From assembly GCA_017989935.1 (NCBI GenBank), contig JAGNOY010000180.1, positions 1 through 5,218 on the forward strand: 5,218 nt of DNA, given 5' to 3'. Under the pieces are notes generated by a model. That model was not told the DNA's origin and did no database searches. It saw only the letters and a list, made by a program, of their open reading frames with translations. How positions within the stretch are numbered: position 1 is the first letter of the stretch; each line of letters starts with the position of its first letter. The stretch is from Chitinophagaceae bacterium. GTDB taxonomy: Bacteria; Bacteroidota; Bacteroidia; Chitinophagales; Chitinophagaceae. Both the position numbers and the translations under genes were made by a program. Positions 1 through 5,218 of this stretch are shown here, piece after piece.

Positions 1-51
1 TTCAAGCAACTTGCAGGGCAATCAGGCAAGTTGACAGAACAATTAATTTAG
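1..51 (+). CDS. Possible C-terminal end of an upstream gene (partial)
   Basis: Frame 1 is open from the left edge to a TAG at 49-51 and reads FKQLAGQSGKLTEQLI. This is a hydrophilic, helix-like composition that would suit the end of a bacterial protein. The family is not recognisable from 16 residues. Frame 3 is also open (3-95, ending in TAA), so the frame choice is a judgement from composition only. If real, the gene would end 49 bases before the kinase start, on the same strand, and could be an upstream neighbour in the same direction. Sequence to the left of the window would settle it. Confidence 0.3.
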   Translation, partial: FKQLAGQSGKLTEQLI

Positions 52-67
52 CTGGATATTACACCAA

Positions 68-75
68 TATCTTTG
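68..75 (+). promoter_or_regulatory. Candidate Bacteroidota promoter -7 element (TAnnTTTG) for the kinase-regulator operon
   Basis: TATCTTTG matches the phylum's -7 consensus TAnnTTTG exactly and lies 25 bases before the kinase ATG. This would place transcription start near position 80 and give a short leader of about 20 bases. A good -33 TTG/TTTG box at the usual spacing is not evident: the nearest candidate is the weak TTTAG at 47-51, and TTGAC at 31-35 is too far upstream. An eight-base degenerate match can occur by chance in AT-rich DNA, so this is a moderate call. Confidence 0.4.
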
Positions 76-100
76 AACCATCTTTCACACTTTAAATTAA

Positions 101-1138
101 ATGATTATGAAAAAGTACCTTGTTATTTCCCTGCACCTCATCTACTGGATGATTTATTTGTTTATACTAATGATGATGATCATTGCCCTAAACATGTCTC
201 ATGCTCATTTTCACTTCAGACTTGCCCATTTCTTGTCGCCTATAAGCTTCGGAGCACTAATCCCAGGTTTACTTGGTTTTTACGGCTACTACCTATTTCT
301 ATTCGACAAGGCCCTTAAACCTAAAAAGTTGGGAACCTTATTTGTTGGTGCCATACTAATTGCCATACTCGCCGCTGCCATCACTCAACTTTGTATGTAT
401 ACCTTACTCCCTTCAATGGGCATAGATTGGTCATTGAACACCTGTCTCTCCATGGGTATGTTCCTTGCCCTAATTGCTACTGTGCATGGCTGTATCGCTT
501 TAGTGATTAAAGGTTTCATTCAATGGTTTGAAGATATCGAACTCAAATCTGAGTTGAATAAAAAAAATTATGATACTGAAATCGCTTTGTTGAAGTCTCA
601 AATCAATCCACATTTCTTGTTTAATACAATTAATAATATCGATTCATTAATCACTAAAGATTCCATCAAAGCATCTGCTTACTTAAACAAACTTTCAGAC
701 ATTATGCGTTTTATGTTATACGAAACCAAAACAGACTTGATTCCATTATCCAAAGAATTACAATACATTAATCAGTTTATTGAATTACAAAAAATTCGTA
801 GTAGCCATCCAGAATATGTTCAATATAAAGTGCATGGTGATCCTTCAACAAAATCAATTCCGCCCATGCTATTCATTTCATTTATTGAAAATGCTTTCAA
901 GCACGCGGAAACTAAAAAATCTCAAGATGCTATTTCAATTCAACTCGATATCTCACAAGACAAAATAATTTTCACTTGCGAAAACAAATTTCAAACGCAA
1001 GAGGCAACTAAGAATCAAAACAAAGGTCTAGGCAACGAACTCATCAAAAAAAGATTGCATTTACTTTTTCCCCATAATCACACGTTGAACATTACACAAA
1101 ATGACGACCTTTACAAAGTAGTCTTGATCCTTTTTTAA
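101..1138 (+). CDS. LytS/YehU-type sensor histidine kinase (His_kinase + HATPase), four membrane helices
   Basis: This 345-residue inner-membrane histidine kinase is the sensor of a two-component system. The first 140 residues hold four predicted transmembrane helices (about 6-30, 45-68, 77-101 and 114-139) with only short loops, so no separate periplasmic ligand domain is present. A short linker helix (about 143-165) leads into the His_kinase domain. Its motif NPHFLFN carries the probable phospho-accepting His171, and the usual R-F-M-L-Y pattern follows near 203-207. The ATP-binding domain shows the N box FIENAFKHA (Asn264) and a G box KGLGNELIKKRL (308-319). The classical DxGxG segment is replaced by FTCENKF, which is common in this subfamily. 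ATG at 101 is used because it follows an A/T-rich stretch; ATG at 107 is an equally good start that would remove two residues. The gene is followed after one base by its response regulator. The stimulus is unknown. Kinase assignment is secure; ligand and target genes are not inferable. Confidence 0.94.
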   Translation: MIMKKYLVISLHLIYWMIYLFILMMMIIALNMSHAHFHFRLAHFLSPISFGALIPGLLGFYGYYLFLFDKALKPKKLGTLFVGAILIAILAAAITQLCMYTLLPSMGIDWSLNTCLSMGMFLALIATVHGCIALVIKGFIQWFEDIELKSELNKKNYDTEIALLKSQINPHFLFNTINNIDSLITKDSIKASAYLNKLSDIMRFMLYETKTDLIPLSKELQYINQFIELQKIRSSHPEYVQYKVHGDPSTKSIPPMLFISFIENAFKHAETKKSQDAISIQLDISQDKIIFTCENKFQTQEATKNQNKGLGNELIKKRLHLLFPHNHTLNITQNDDLYKVVLILF

Positions 1139-1139
1139 T

Positions 1140-1823
1140 ATGAATATCACTTGCATCATTATTGAAGATGAACCCCTAGCCCTCGAAAAACTAATAGGCT
1201 TCATCGAAAAATTACCCTTTCTTCAACTCATCGAAGTTTTTGAAAATGCCCTAGACGCCATGGTATTTCTAAAATCAAACAACATTCAATTAATCTTCCT
1301 CGACATCCATTTAGATGAATTTTCTGGCATTCAATTTCTTGAAACAAATACCATTCAAAGCCAAGTTATTATTACCACAGCTTATCAAGAATACGCGCTG
1401 CAAGGTTATGAATTACAGATTTCAGATTACCTGCTAAAACCATTTAGTTTTAATAGATTTATTCAAGCAATTGATAAAGTTCAACAGACTCTCACGCCAA
1501 AAGAATCTTTGTATACTAAAAATTATATTTTTATCAAAACAGAAAATCGCCTTGAAAAGATTTGCTTCGAAGACCTCTTATTTATTGAAGGTATGCGCGA
1601 CTACAGAAAAGTACATACTCGACAAAAACGTATCATGACTTTGCAAACTTTCACAGATTTCGAAAAAATTATTCCAGAAAATATTTTATGCAGAGTCCAC
1701 AAATCTTATATGGTAGCCATCGACAAAATTGATTCAATCGAAAAAGATAAAATCAAAATTTTAGATCGCGAGTTTCCCATTTCCGACACCTACAAACTAG
1801 CCTTCTTCAAACTCATTCATTGA
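1140..1823 (+). CDS. LytTR-family response regulator (REC + LytTR DNA-binding domain)
   Basis: This 227-residue cytoplasmic transcription regulator is the partner of the preceding kinase. The receiver domain (about 3-118) has the acidic pair Glu9-Asp10 in IIEDEP, phospho-acceptor Asp55 in FLDIHL, the conserved Thr80 in VIITTAY and Lys100 in LLKPF, so all expected active residues are present. The LytTR DNA-binding domain spans about 128-225 and includes the hallmark CRVHKSYMV (184-192). Length and order are normal for LytR/AlgR-type regulators. The ATG overlaps nothing but starts one base after the kinase TAA (TAA-T-ATG), which suggests co-transcription and probably coupled translation. No Shine-Dalgarno site is visible, as usual in Bacteroidota. 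LytTR proteins typically bind paired short direct repeats upstream of a few target promoters; I could not identify such a pair in this window. The stop TGA (1821-1823) is followed by a weak AT-only stem (GAAATTT/AAATTC, 1822-1842) and five T residues, a poor terminator candidate. Confidence 0.95.
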   Translation: MNITCIIIEDEPLALEKLIGFIEKLPFLQLIEVFENALDAMVFLKSNNIQLIFLDIHLDEFSGIQFLETNTIQSQVIITTAYQEYALQGYELQISDYLLKPFSFNRFIQAIDKVQQTLTPKESLYTKNYIFIKTENRLEKICFEDLLFIEGMRDYRKVHTRQKRIMTLQTFTDFEKIIPENILCRVHKSYMVAIDKIDSIEKDKIKILDREFPISDTYKLAFFKLIH

Positions 1824-1853
1824 AATTTTCATTTATAAATTCTTTTTGCTTGG

Positions 1854-1970
1854 GCGGCATACACGCTTTACATTGCAAGTCCTCTTCCGAATCGGCTATA
1901 ACGAGTGAATAAAGAATTCAATTTCGTTTAGCCTCTCGGAATGCGGGCTTTCCATTTCAATCGTTGCCGC
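1854..1970. repeat. Long imperfect palindrome between convergent genes (REP/MITE-like element or structured RNA)
   Basis: This stretch folds on itself through a nested series of complementary segments. In the core these are AAGTCC (1877-1882) with GGGCTT (1945-1950, one G-T pair), TTCCGA (1885-1890) with TCGGAA (1936-1941), GGCTA (1894-1898) with TAGCC (1929-1933), AACGA (1900-1904) with TCGTT (1924-1928), and GAAT (1907-1910) with ATTC (1916-1919) around an AAAGA loop. More loosely, GCGGCA (1854-1859) pairs with TGCCGC (1965-1970), and TGCTT (1847-1851) with AAGCA (1980-1984). A 14-base near-repeat, GCTTTACATTGCAA (1865-1878) and GCTTTCCATTTCAA (1947-1960), matches at 12 positions. The region is richer in G+C than its flanks and lies entirely in the gap between two converging genes. 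There is no T-run directly after the stem, so it is not a standard terminator. A dispersed intergenic repeat is the favoured reading, by inference only. Confidence 0.6.
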
Positions 1971-2029
1971 AATACAAAGAAGCATTCATTTCCTCAAGAA
2001 GTTGATGAGTCAAGTCAAGCAACTAAACT

Positions 2030-2482
2030 TTACTGTGTATAAATAAGTTTGTGCTGCTTATATAATTTCCAAATCCCTTGTTCATTTTTCAACATATATT
2101 CTTTACCTATGTAAGTAGAAACTTCTCCTACTTTTGAAGCCAACATAATACCCCCTGGCTGATCAACAATAAACAATTCTGCCTGCTTGGCATCTGCTGT
2201 AATAACCACCGTTGCATTTGTTGTATATGAACCTGATTTATCTACTGGATTAAGTTTAATGCCTTCTTCCCAAATTCGAATACACTTTTGTAACGCCTCA
2301 CTCCATGTGTAACCTGCACTTGCCTTACATCCATGCTCATCCTGATCGCTACCAACCCTTACAGGCTTGACTTCCTGTTTCACTTCAGGAGTCTTTGTCG
2401 CTTCTTTGCTTGCTTTATTTGCACAACTAAACATTAAAATACTGCCTAGAAGACATAAAATATAAAGCCGAATATTCATCAT
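2030..2482 (-). CDS. Small Bacteroidota lipoprotein of unknown function (paired-Cys GC..SAGYTW motif)
   Basis: The protein starts with a short positively charged region, a hydrophobic stretch (LYILCLLGSIL) and the lipobox-like MFSC. It is therefore predicted to be exported, lipidated on that Cys and anchored in a membrane facing the periplasm or cell surface. A Lys/Glu/Pro-rich linker follows, then a compact motif with two cysteines (GCKASAGYTW and, ten residues after the Trp block begins, CIRIWEEGIKLNP), then a probably beta-rich C-terminal half. I recall this cysteine motif from hypothetical lipoproteins of Bacteroidota, but no function is known to me. The start is ambiguous. ATG at 2480-2482 (adjacent ATG at 2477-2479) gives a normal lipoprotein signal of about 19 residues and follows an A-rich stretch. 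The frame also extends to ATG at 2528-2530, which adds 16 residues, is also A-rich upstream and lies about 30 bases after a promoter match. It converges on the response-regulator gene and is separated by a terminator from the large gene upstream of it. Confidence 0.82.
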   Translation of the reverse strand: MMNIRLYILCLLGSILMFSCANKASKEATKTPEVKQEVKPVRVGSDQDEHGCKASAGYTWSEALQKCIRIWEEGIKLNPVDKSGSYTTNATVVITADAKQAELFIVDQPGGIMLASKVGEVSTYIGKEYMLKNEQGIWKLYKQHKLIYTQ

Positions 2483-2563
2483 ATTTTTTAGTGTGAGTGA
2501 TTGGAAAATTACCTGATTTGACATCTTCATGTTTTTTTATTTTACCAGCCGTCTTTGAACTGT

Positions 2564-2571
2564 CAAATATA
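2564..2571 (-). promoter_or_regulatory. Candidate TAnnTTTG promoter element for the lipoprotein gene
   Basis: Read on the minus strand, this is TATATTTG, an exact match to the Bacteroidota -7 consensus TAnnTTTG. It lies between the terminator of the large gene and the lipoprotein gene, where an independent promoter would be expected. Transcription would begin near 2557, giving a leader of about 27 bases to the ATG at 2530 or about 75 bases to the preferred ATG at 2482. No convincing -33 TTG box is visible at 2589-2595, and the local sequence is very AT-rich, so chance is possible. Confidence 0.4.
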
Positions 2572-2609
2572 TTAAAATTTAATTCCTCGCCCTTTATTCT
2601 ACCTTAAAT

Positions 2610-2646
2610 AAAAAAAGGCTGCTCCATTTAAGAAGCAGCCTTTTTT
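2610..2646 (-). terminator. Rho-independent terminator after the glycine-rich T9SS gene
   Basis: GGCTGCT (2617-2623) and AGCAGCC (2634-2640) form a perfect seven-base-pair GC-rich stem around a ten-base loop. The stem is flanked by seven A (2610-2616) and six T (2641-2646), which can lengthen the helix. Read on the minus strand, it starts 16 bases after the stop codon of the large gene and ends in a run of seven T, a textbook terminator. The symmetric A/T flanks would also work in the other direction, but no plus-strand gene needs it here. It insulates the downstream lipoprotein gene from read-through. Confidence 0.9.
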
Positions 2647-2661
2647 ATAAGGTAAAATCAA

Positions 2662-2913
2662 TTAATCTTTTCTTGTAACCTTTTGAGTAAATGAAAGATT
2701 TTCACCTTCATACACTTGTAAAGTATACATGCCTTTAACCACATCAGTCAAAGAAATATTTAATTTATTCATACCAATTTCTGTATTCAATTTAACTTCT
2801 TTCACTTTTCTTCCACTGATATCTAACAATTTCAGTGTAGTTGAAGAGGTTTTAGAAGAATACAAATCAATATTCAAGATATCTCTTGTAGGATTTGGAT
2901 ATACATTTAAAGT
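2662..2913 (-). other. T9SS type A C-terminal sorting domain (Por_Sec_tail)
   Basis: The last 83 residues have the family's standard pattern: LNVYPNPTRDILNIDL at the start, a central LLDISGRKVKEV strand pair, then LNISLTDVVKGMYTLQV, and a basic C-terminal end KVTRKD. In characterised Bacteroidota this domain directs cargo to the type IX secretion translocon and is removed after transport. It indicates that the organism has a T9SS, although none of its machinery genes are in this window. Confidence 0.93.
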
Positions 2914-5218
2914 GCTACCTGAAGTGCTTCTCATTAAATCTACCACCTCAGAAGTCAAGTTTAAATGACCATCTAAATCTGCTTGTTGTAATCTATAATA
3001 ATTATGCCCTAAAGCAGGATTTGTATGAGCATATTCATAGCTTAATTCTTCAGTACTATTTCCATTTTTAGATTTAGAATTTACTTTGCTTAACGTGTTG
3101 AAGTTTCCTCCGTCAGTGCTGTATTGCAAATTAAAGTAAGCGCTATTTTCTTCAGTGCTGGTTGACCATTCAAGCAAATTAGTTGCTTCTACTTTACGAC
3201 CAGAGAAACTATTTAATGCTACTGGTAATGGCACATTTCCATTATTCACACTATGCACCCTAAATTGACTAAATCCAGTTGAAGTGAATGATAACTCCCA
3301 GAAATTACCATTCCAAAATACAGTTGCTGGCACTATCACTGGTGAATTACCTAATCCTAGGTTTGAATTTTTTGTAATTCTAACATTTGGAATATTCGGA
3401 TCTGCATTATTTCCAGAAGTTGGCATCATTAAATAAGGAGGCGTAACCACTGCATTATAATTATCAAAGTCAGATTGGTTGATATATAACTTTACTAAGG
3501 CACTTACCCCTACATTATTCGATGGTGTAATTTCGTACCAACGTCTAACAAAGGGTTGACCATTATAAGTCAAAGAACTAGGCTCAACATTTACAGTTGT
3601 TGTAGTTAATCCTAATACATTTCCACCAATAGCATCATCAATATTGGCAATTAAATTACAACTTGCATCAAAGTAAGTGCTTTCTTTATCATCAGCATGA
3701 TATTGAACTTGATTACTTGTTACAGGCGCTAAATTAGCACTTGGAGAATTGAAAGTTAAAGCGACCGTGCTAGTGCTAGAACATGTACCATCTGTAGCTG
3801 TCACAGTATAAGTTGTATTCGCTGCAATTTGTACATATTCAGTTTGGTTAGTTGAACCTCCAGGCTGCCAAGAATATCCTGTTGCTGTGGCACTTGTTGC
3901 TGTTAAGGTTACAATTGAATTTCCACAAGGAGAAGTAGGATTTGCATTCGCTGTTACTGCAATTGGATTGATGGTCACTGTAACTGGCTCTCTTGCAGAT
4001 TCGCAAGTTCCAACTATAGCACCCCAAGTGATATCCACTTGTCCATTGCCTGTCCAAATTCCATTCACTTCAACAGTTGAAGTCATGGTACCAGTAAAAT
4101 TAGTACCACCAGCTCCACCGCCACCAGCACCTTTATCATTTCCAGAGCAACCTGTAGTTCCTGCAGAACCACCGCCGCCGCCAGCTCCACCTAAGAAACC
4201 GCCGCCACCGCCGCCGCCGCCTGGTATACTTCCAAAGGAAAAGCAACAACAAGATTGTCCAGCTCCACCATTACCACCATTTTCACCAAGTGCATTACCA
4301 CCAGGTCCACCTAAGAACCCACCGCATCCTATACCTGCGCCACCGCCTAGTTGTCCAACTCCTCCAAATCCAGCACCAGCTACACCGCCTGAAGTAGGCG
4401 CATTCGTACCATTGGCACCATTTCCACCACCGCCTTCGCCGCCTTGTCCACCTGCGATATTAGTAATAACTTCACAACCAGCACGGCCACCGCCGCCGCC
4501 GCCGCCAGCAACTAAAACACGATCTGCCGCCGCAGTACCACCAATACGAATATCAGTAGCACCACCGCCACCACCAGCATTTGCGCTACCACCATTAGCA
4601 CCACCATTGAAACCACCTGTTGGGGTAGCTCCTTGTCCACCTACAAAAATATTTAACACATCACCTGGTGTTACAGCTAAGATACCACTCACAGTAGCAC
4701 CTAAACCACCAACACCTCCTGTAGAAGATTGTCCACCTGTAGCACCTGTGCCACCTTGTGCACCAGAAGCTTGAATGGTTAATGAAGTCACACCTGCAGG
4801 TACTGTAAAGGTTTGAATACCTCCAGTAAAATTAAAAGTTGCATTTCCAGATGGAAGAATTTCTACCGAAGAAGCATAATAAGTTGTTGTACCAGCTGGT
4901 GAAACATTAAAATTTGTAGCACTTGGTACAGTTGTTAATAAAGTGCCTGCTGTAGGCGCATCATACCATCTTACAGTTCCGGTAGTAGAGGTAGCATTTA
5001 AATTTGAGTTTCCGCCAGGACAAATTGTTGCAGGTGTTGCGCTTACTAAAGTTGGAGGCTGAATTGACACTGTTACAGGAACTGCTGTTCTTGTTGCAGA
5101 CACACATCCAGTTAAAGGGGATGCGTAGGAAACTGTAATTTGACCATCGCCTAACCATATACCATTGTTAACAACACCACTTGTTAATGAACCTGTGAAA
5201 GAAGATCCGCCGCCGCCG
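2662..5218 (-). CDS. Large secreted glycine-rich, Ig-like, T9SS-sorted surface protein (N-terminus outside window)
   Basis: The reading frame is open from the right edge to TAA at 2662-2664, giving 851 visible residues. A GTG at 5101-5103 lies mid-module and is not the start. In protein order the visible parts are: the end of one glycine-rich module (5218 to about 5080); an Ig-like module with PATICPGG, of the kind found beside CHU_C/T9SS tails (about 5064-4867); a full glycine-rich module (about 4839-4024) that begins with QTFTVPAGVTSLTI and contains GGGGGATDIRIGG and DRVLVAGGGG, recalling bacterial and ALK/LTK-type glycine-rich domains; a second Ig-like module with YSWQPGG (about 3981-3751); a linker region with RRWYEITP and ending in FSQFRVHS (about 3720-3240); an LPVALNSFSG...YYRLQQADLDG module (about 3231-2935); and a T9SS type A sorting tail (about 2913-2662). 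It is therefore predicted to cross the outer membrane through T9SS and to be released or anchored on the surface. An adhesin, matrix or gliding-related role is possible, but no catalytic domain is visible. A strong terminator follows it. Confidence 0.93.
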   Translation of the reverse strand, partial: GGGGSSFTGSLTSGVVNNGIWLGDGQITVSYASPLTGCVSATRTAVPVTVSIQPPTLVSATPATICPGGNSNLNATSTTGTVRWYDAPTAGTLLTTVPSATNFNVSPAGTTTYYASSVEILPSGNATFNFTGGIQTFTVPAGVTSLTIQASGAQGGTGATGGQSSTGGVGGLGATVSGILAVTPGDVLNIFVGGQGATPTGGFNGGANGGSANAGGGGGATDIRIGGTAAADRVLVAGGGGGGGRAGCEVITNIAGGQGGEGGGGNGANGTNAPTSGGVAGAGFGGVGQLGGGAGIGCGGFLGGPGGNALGENGGNGGAGQSCCCFSFGSIPGGGGGGGGFLGGAGGGGGSAGTTGCSGNDKGAGGGGAGGTNFTGTMTSTVEVNGIWTGNGQVDITWGAIVGTCESAREPVTVTINPIAVTANANPTSPCGNSIVTLTATSATATGYSWQPGGSTNQTEYVQIAANTTYTVTATDGTCSSTSTVALTFNSPSANLAPVTSNQVQYHADDKESTYFDASCNLIANIDDAIGGNVLGLTTTTVNVEPSSLTYNGQPFVRRWYEITPSNNVGVSALVKLYINQSDFDNYNAVVTPPYLMMPTSGNNADPNIPNVRITKNSNLGLGNSPVIVPATVFWNGNFWELSFTSTGFSQFRVHSVNNGNVPLPVALNSFSGRKVEATNLLEWSTSTEENSAYFNLQYSTDGGNFNTLSKVNSKSKNGNSTEELSYEYAHTNPALGHNYYRLQQADLDGHLNLTSEVVDLMRSTSGSTLNVYPNPTRDILNIDLYSSKTSSTTLKLLDISGRKVKEVKLNTEIGMNKLNISLTDVVKGMYTLQVYEGENLSFTQKVTRKD
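3964..4104 (-). repeat. Diverged module repeat, copy 2 (end of the complete glycine-rich module)
   Basis: This is the partner of the repeat at 5053-5218, joining the glycine-rich domain to the second Ig-like module. As in copy 1, the segment closes with a single Cys just before an SAxR...PVTVxI stretch, then enters an Ig-like domain whose first Cys is in SPCGNS (copy 1: ICPGGNS). The unit glycine-rich module plus Ig-like module is thus present at least twice, the first glycine-rich part only partly visible. Confidence 0.75.
4024..4839 (-). other. Glycine-rich domain of the T9SS protein, with GGC-codon tracts
   Basis: About 270 residues, roughly half of them glycine, with several uninterrupted runs of six to eight Gly. 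It begins with the short beta-like leader FNFTGGIQTFTVPAGVTSLTI and ends in NGIWTGNGQVDITW, both typical boundaries of this domain type. Cysteines are sparse but clustered, including three in a row (CCC, 4243-4251) in SCCCFSF. The Gly runs use mostly GGC, seen on the plus strand as CCG/GCC tracts (about 4171-4182, 4199-4221 and 4490-4506), whereas isolated Gly codons are mostly GGT or GGA. By analogy with solved ALK/LTK glycine-rich domains, the runs may pack as polyglycine-II helices; this is inference. Confidence 0.8.
5053..5218 (-). repeat. Diverged module repeat, copy 1 (end of a preceding glycine-rich module)
   Basis: The translated edge reads GGGG-SSFTGSLTSGVV, then NNGIWLGDGQ, then a Cys followed by SATRTAVPVTVSIQP. 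It aligns with copy 2 at 3964-4104 (TNFTGTMTSTVE, VNGIWTGNGQ, Cys, ESAREPVTVTINP). Shared positions include FTG, TS, NGIW-G-GQ, C-SA-R and PVTV-I-P. The DNA of the two copies differs clearly, so the duplication is old. It shows that another glycine-rich module precedes the window edge. Confidence 0.75.

Noticed and set aside
73..318. Plus-strand open frame of 81 residues overlapping the kinase start
   Set aside because: It lies in another frame over the first membrane helices of the kinase, with no recognisable domain; the kinase frame is well supported by family motifs.
1822..1847. AT-only stem plus five T residues after the response-regulator stop as a terminator
   Set aside because: The stem GAAATTT/AAATTC is imperfect and contains almost no G-C pairs, so it is unlikely to terminate efficiently; mentioned only in the regulator entry.
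2000..2024. Small hairpin AGTTG...CAACT after the lipoprotein gene as a terminator
   Set aside because: Only five base pairs with a long loop, and no T-run follows on the minus strand; too weak to call.
4167..4580. CRISPR-like or noncoding tandem repeat suggested by CCG/CCA-rich periodic sequence
   Set aside because: The period is three bases and follows the Gly codons of the reading frame; there are no equal-length repeats separated by unique spacers.
3887..4774. Long plus-strand open frame encoding a proline-rich protein of 295 residues
   Set aside because: It is the antisense shadow of the glycine-rich domain: Gly codons GGN read as CCN (Pro) on the other strand, and absence of stops follows from the G+C-rich repeats. 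The minus-strand frame has clear domain homology before and after this stretch.
5101..5103. GTG as the start codon of the large T9SS protein
   Set aside because: The same frame stays open upstream to the window edge and encodes sequence homologous to an internal module end, and there is no signal peptide after the GTG. The true start is beyond 5218.

Overview
The window looks like chromosomal DNA of a member of the Bacteroidota (Bacteroidetes). The strongest reasons are a C-terminal type IX secretion (T9SS) sorting domain with a YPNP start, a LytS-type histidine kinase directly followed by a LytTR response regulator, a Bacteroidota-style lipoprotein, AT-rich coding sequence, start codons preceded by A-rich stretches rather than Shine-Dalgarno sites, and matches to the phylum's TAnnTTTG promoter element. 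Order or genus cannot be resolved from the sequence alone.

Layout. Positions 1-51 may be the last codons of an upstream plus-strand gene. A candidate promoter (68-75) precedes a two-gene plus-strand operon: a four-helix membrane sensor kinase (101-1138) and, one base after its stop codon, a LytTR-type response regulator (1140-1823). A convergent intergenic gap follows (1824-2029). It is dominated by a long imperfect palindrome, with a well-paired core at 1877-1950, that resembles a REP/MITE-like repeat or a structured RNA. On the minus strand lies a small lipoprotein gene (2030 to about 2482) of unknown function. A strong rho-independent terminator (2610-2646) separates it from a large minus-strand gene that runs off the right edge (2662 to beyond 5218). 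That gene encodes a secreted, multidomain, glycine-rich T9SS cargo protein.

How the parts relate. The kinase and regulator clearly form one signalling pair: the sensor autophosphorylates on a histidine in NPHFLFN, and the phosphate passes to Asp55 of the regulator, which binds DNA through its LytTR domain. Nothing in the sequence ties this pair to the two minus-strand genes. The lipoprotein and the large surface protein are read in the same direction, but the terminator makes them separate transcription units. The visible part of the large protein contains the end of one glycine-rich module, an Ig-like module, a complete second glycine-rich module, a second Ig-like module, a region common in T9SS cargo, and the T9SS tail. 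The two glycine-rich module ends are homologous, so the protein is built from repeated blocks and its N-terminus lies outside the window.

Most of the window is ordinary for the phylum. The parts most worth a second look are the palindrome at 1854-1970, the duplicated glycine-rich/Ig architecture with its GGC-codon tracts and triple-cysteine insert, and the unassigned lipoprotein family.
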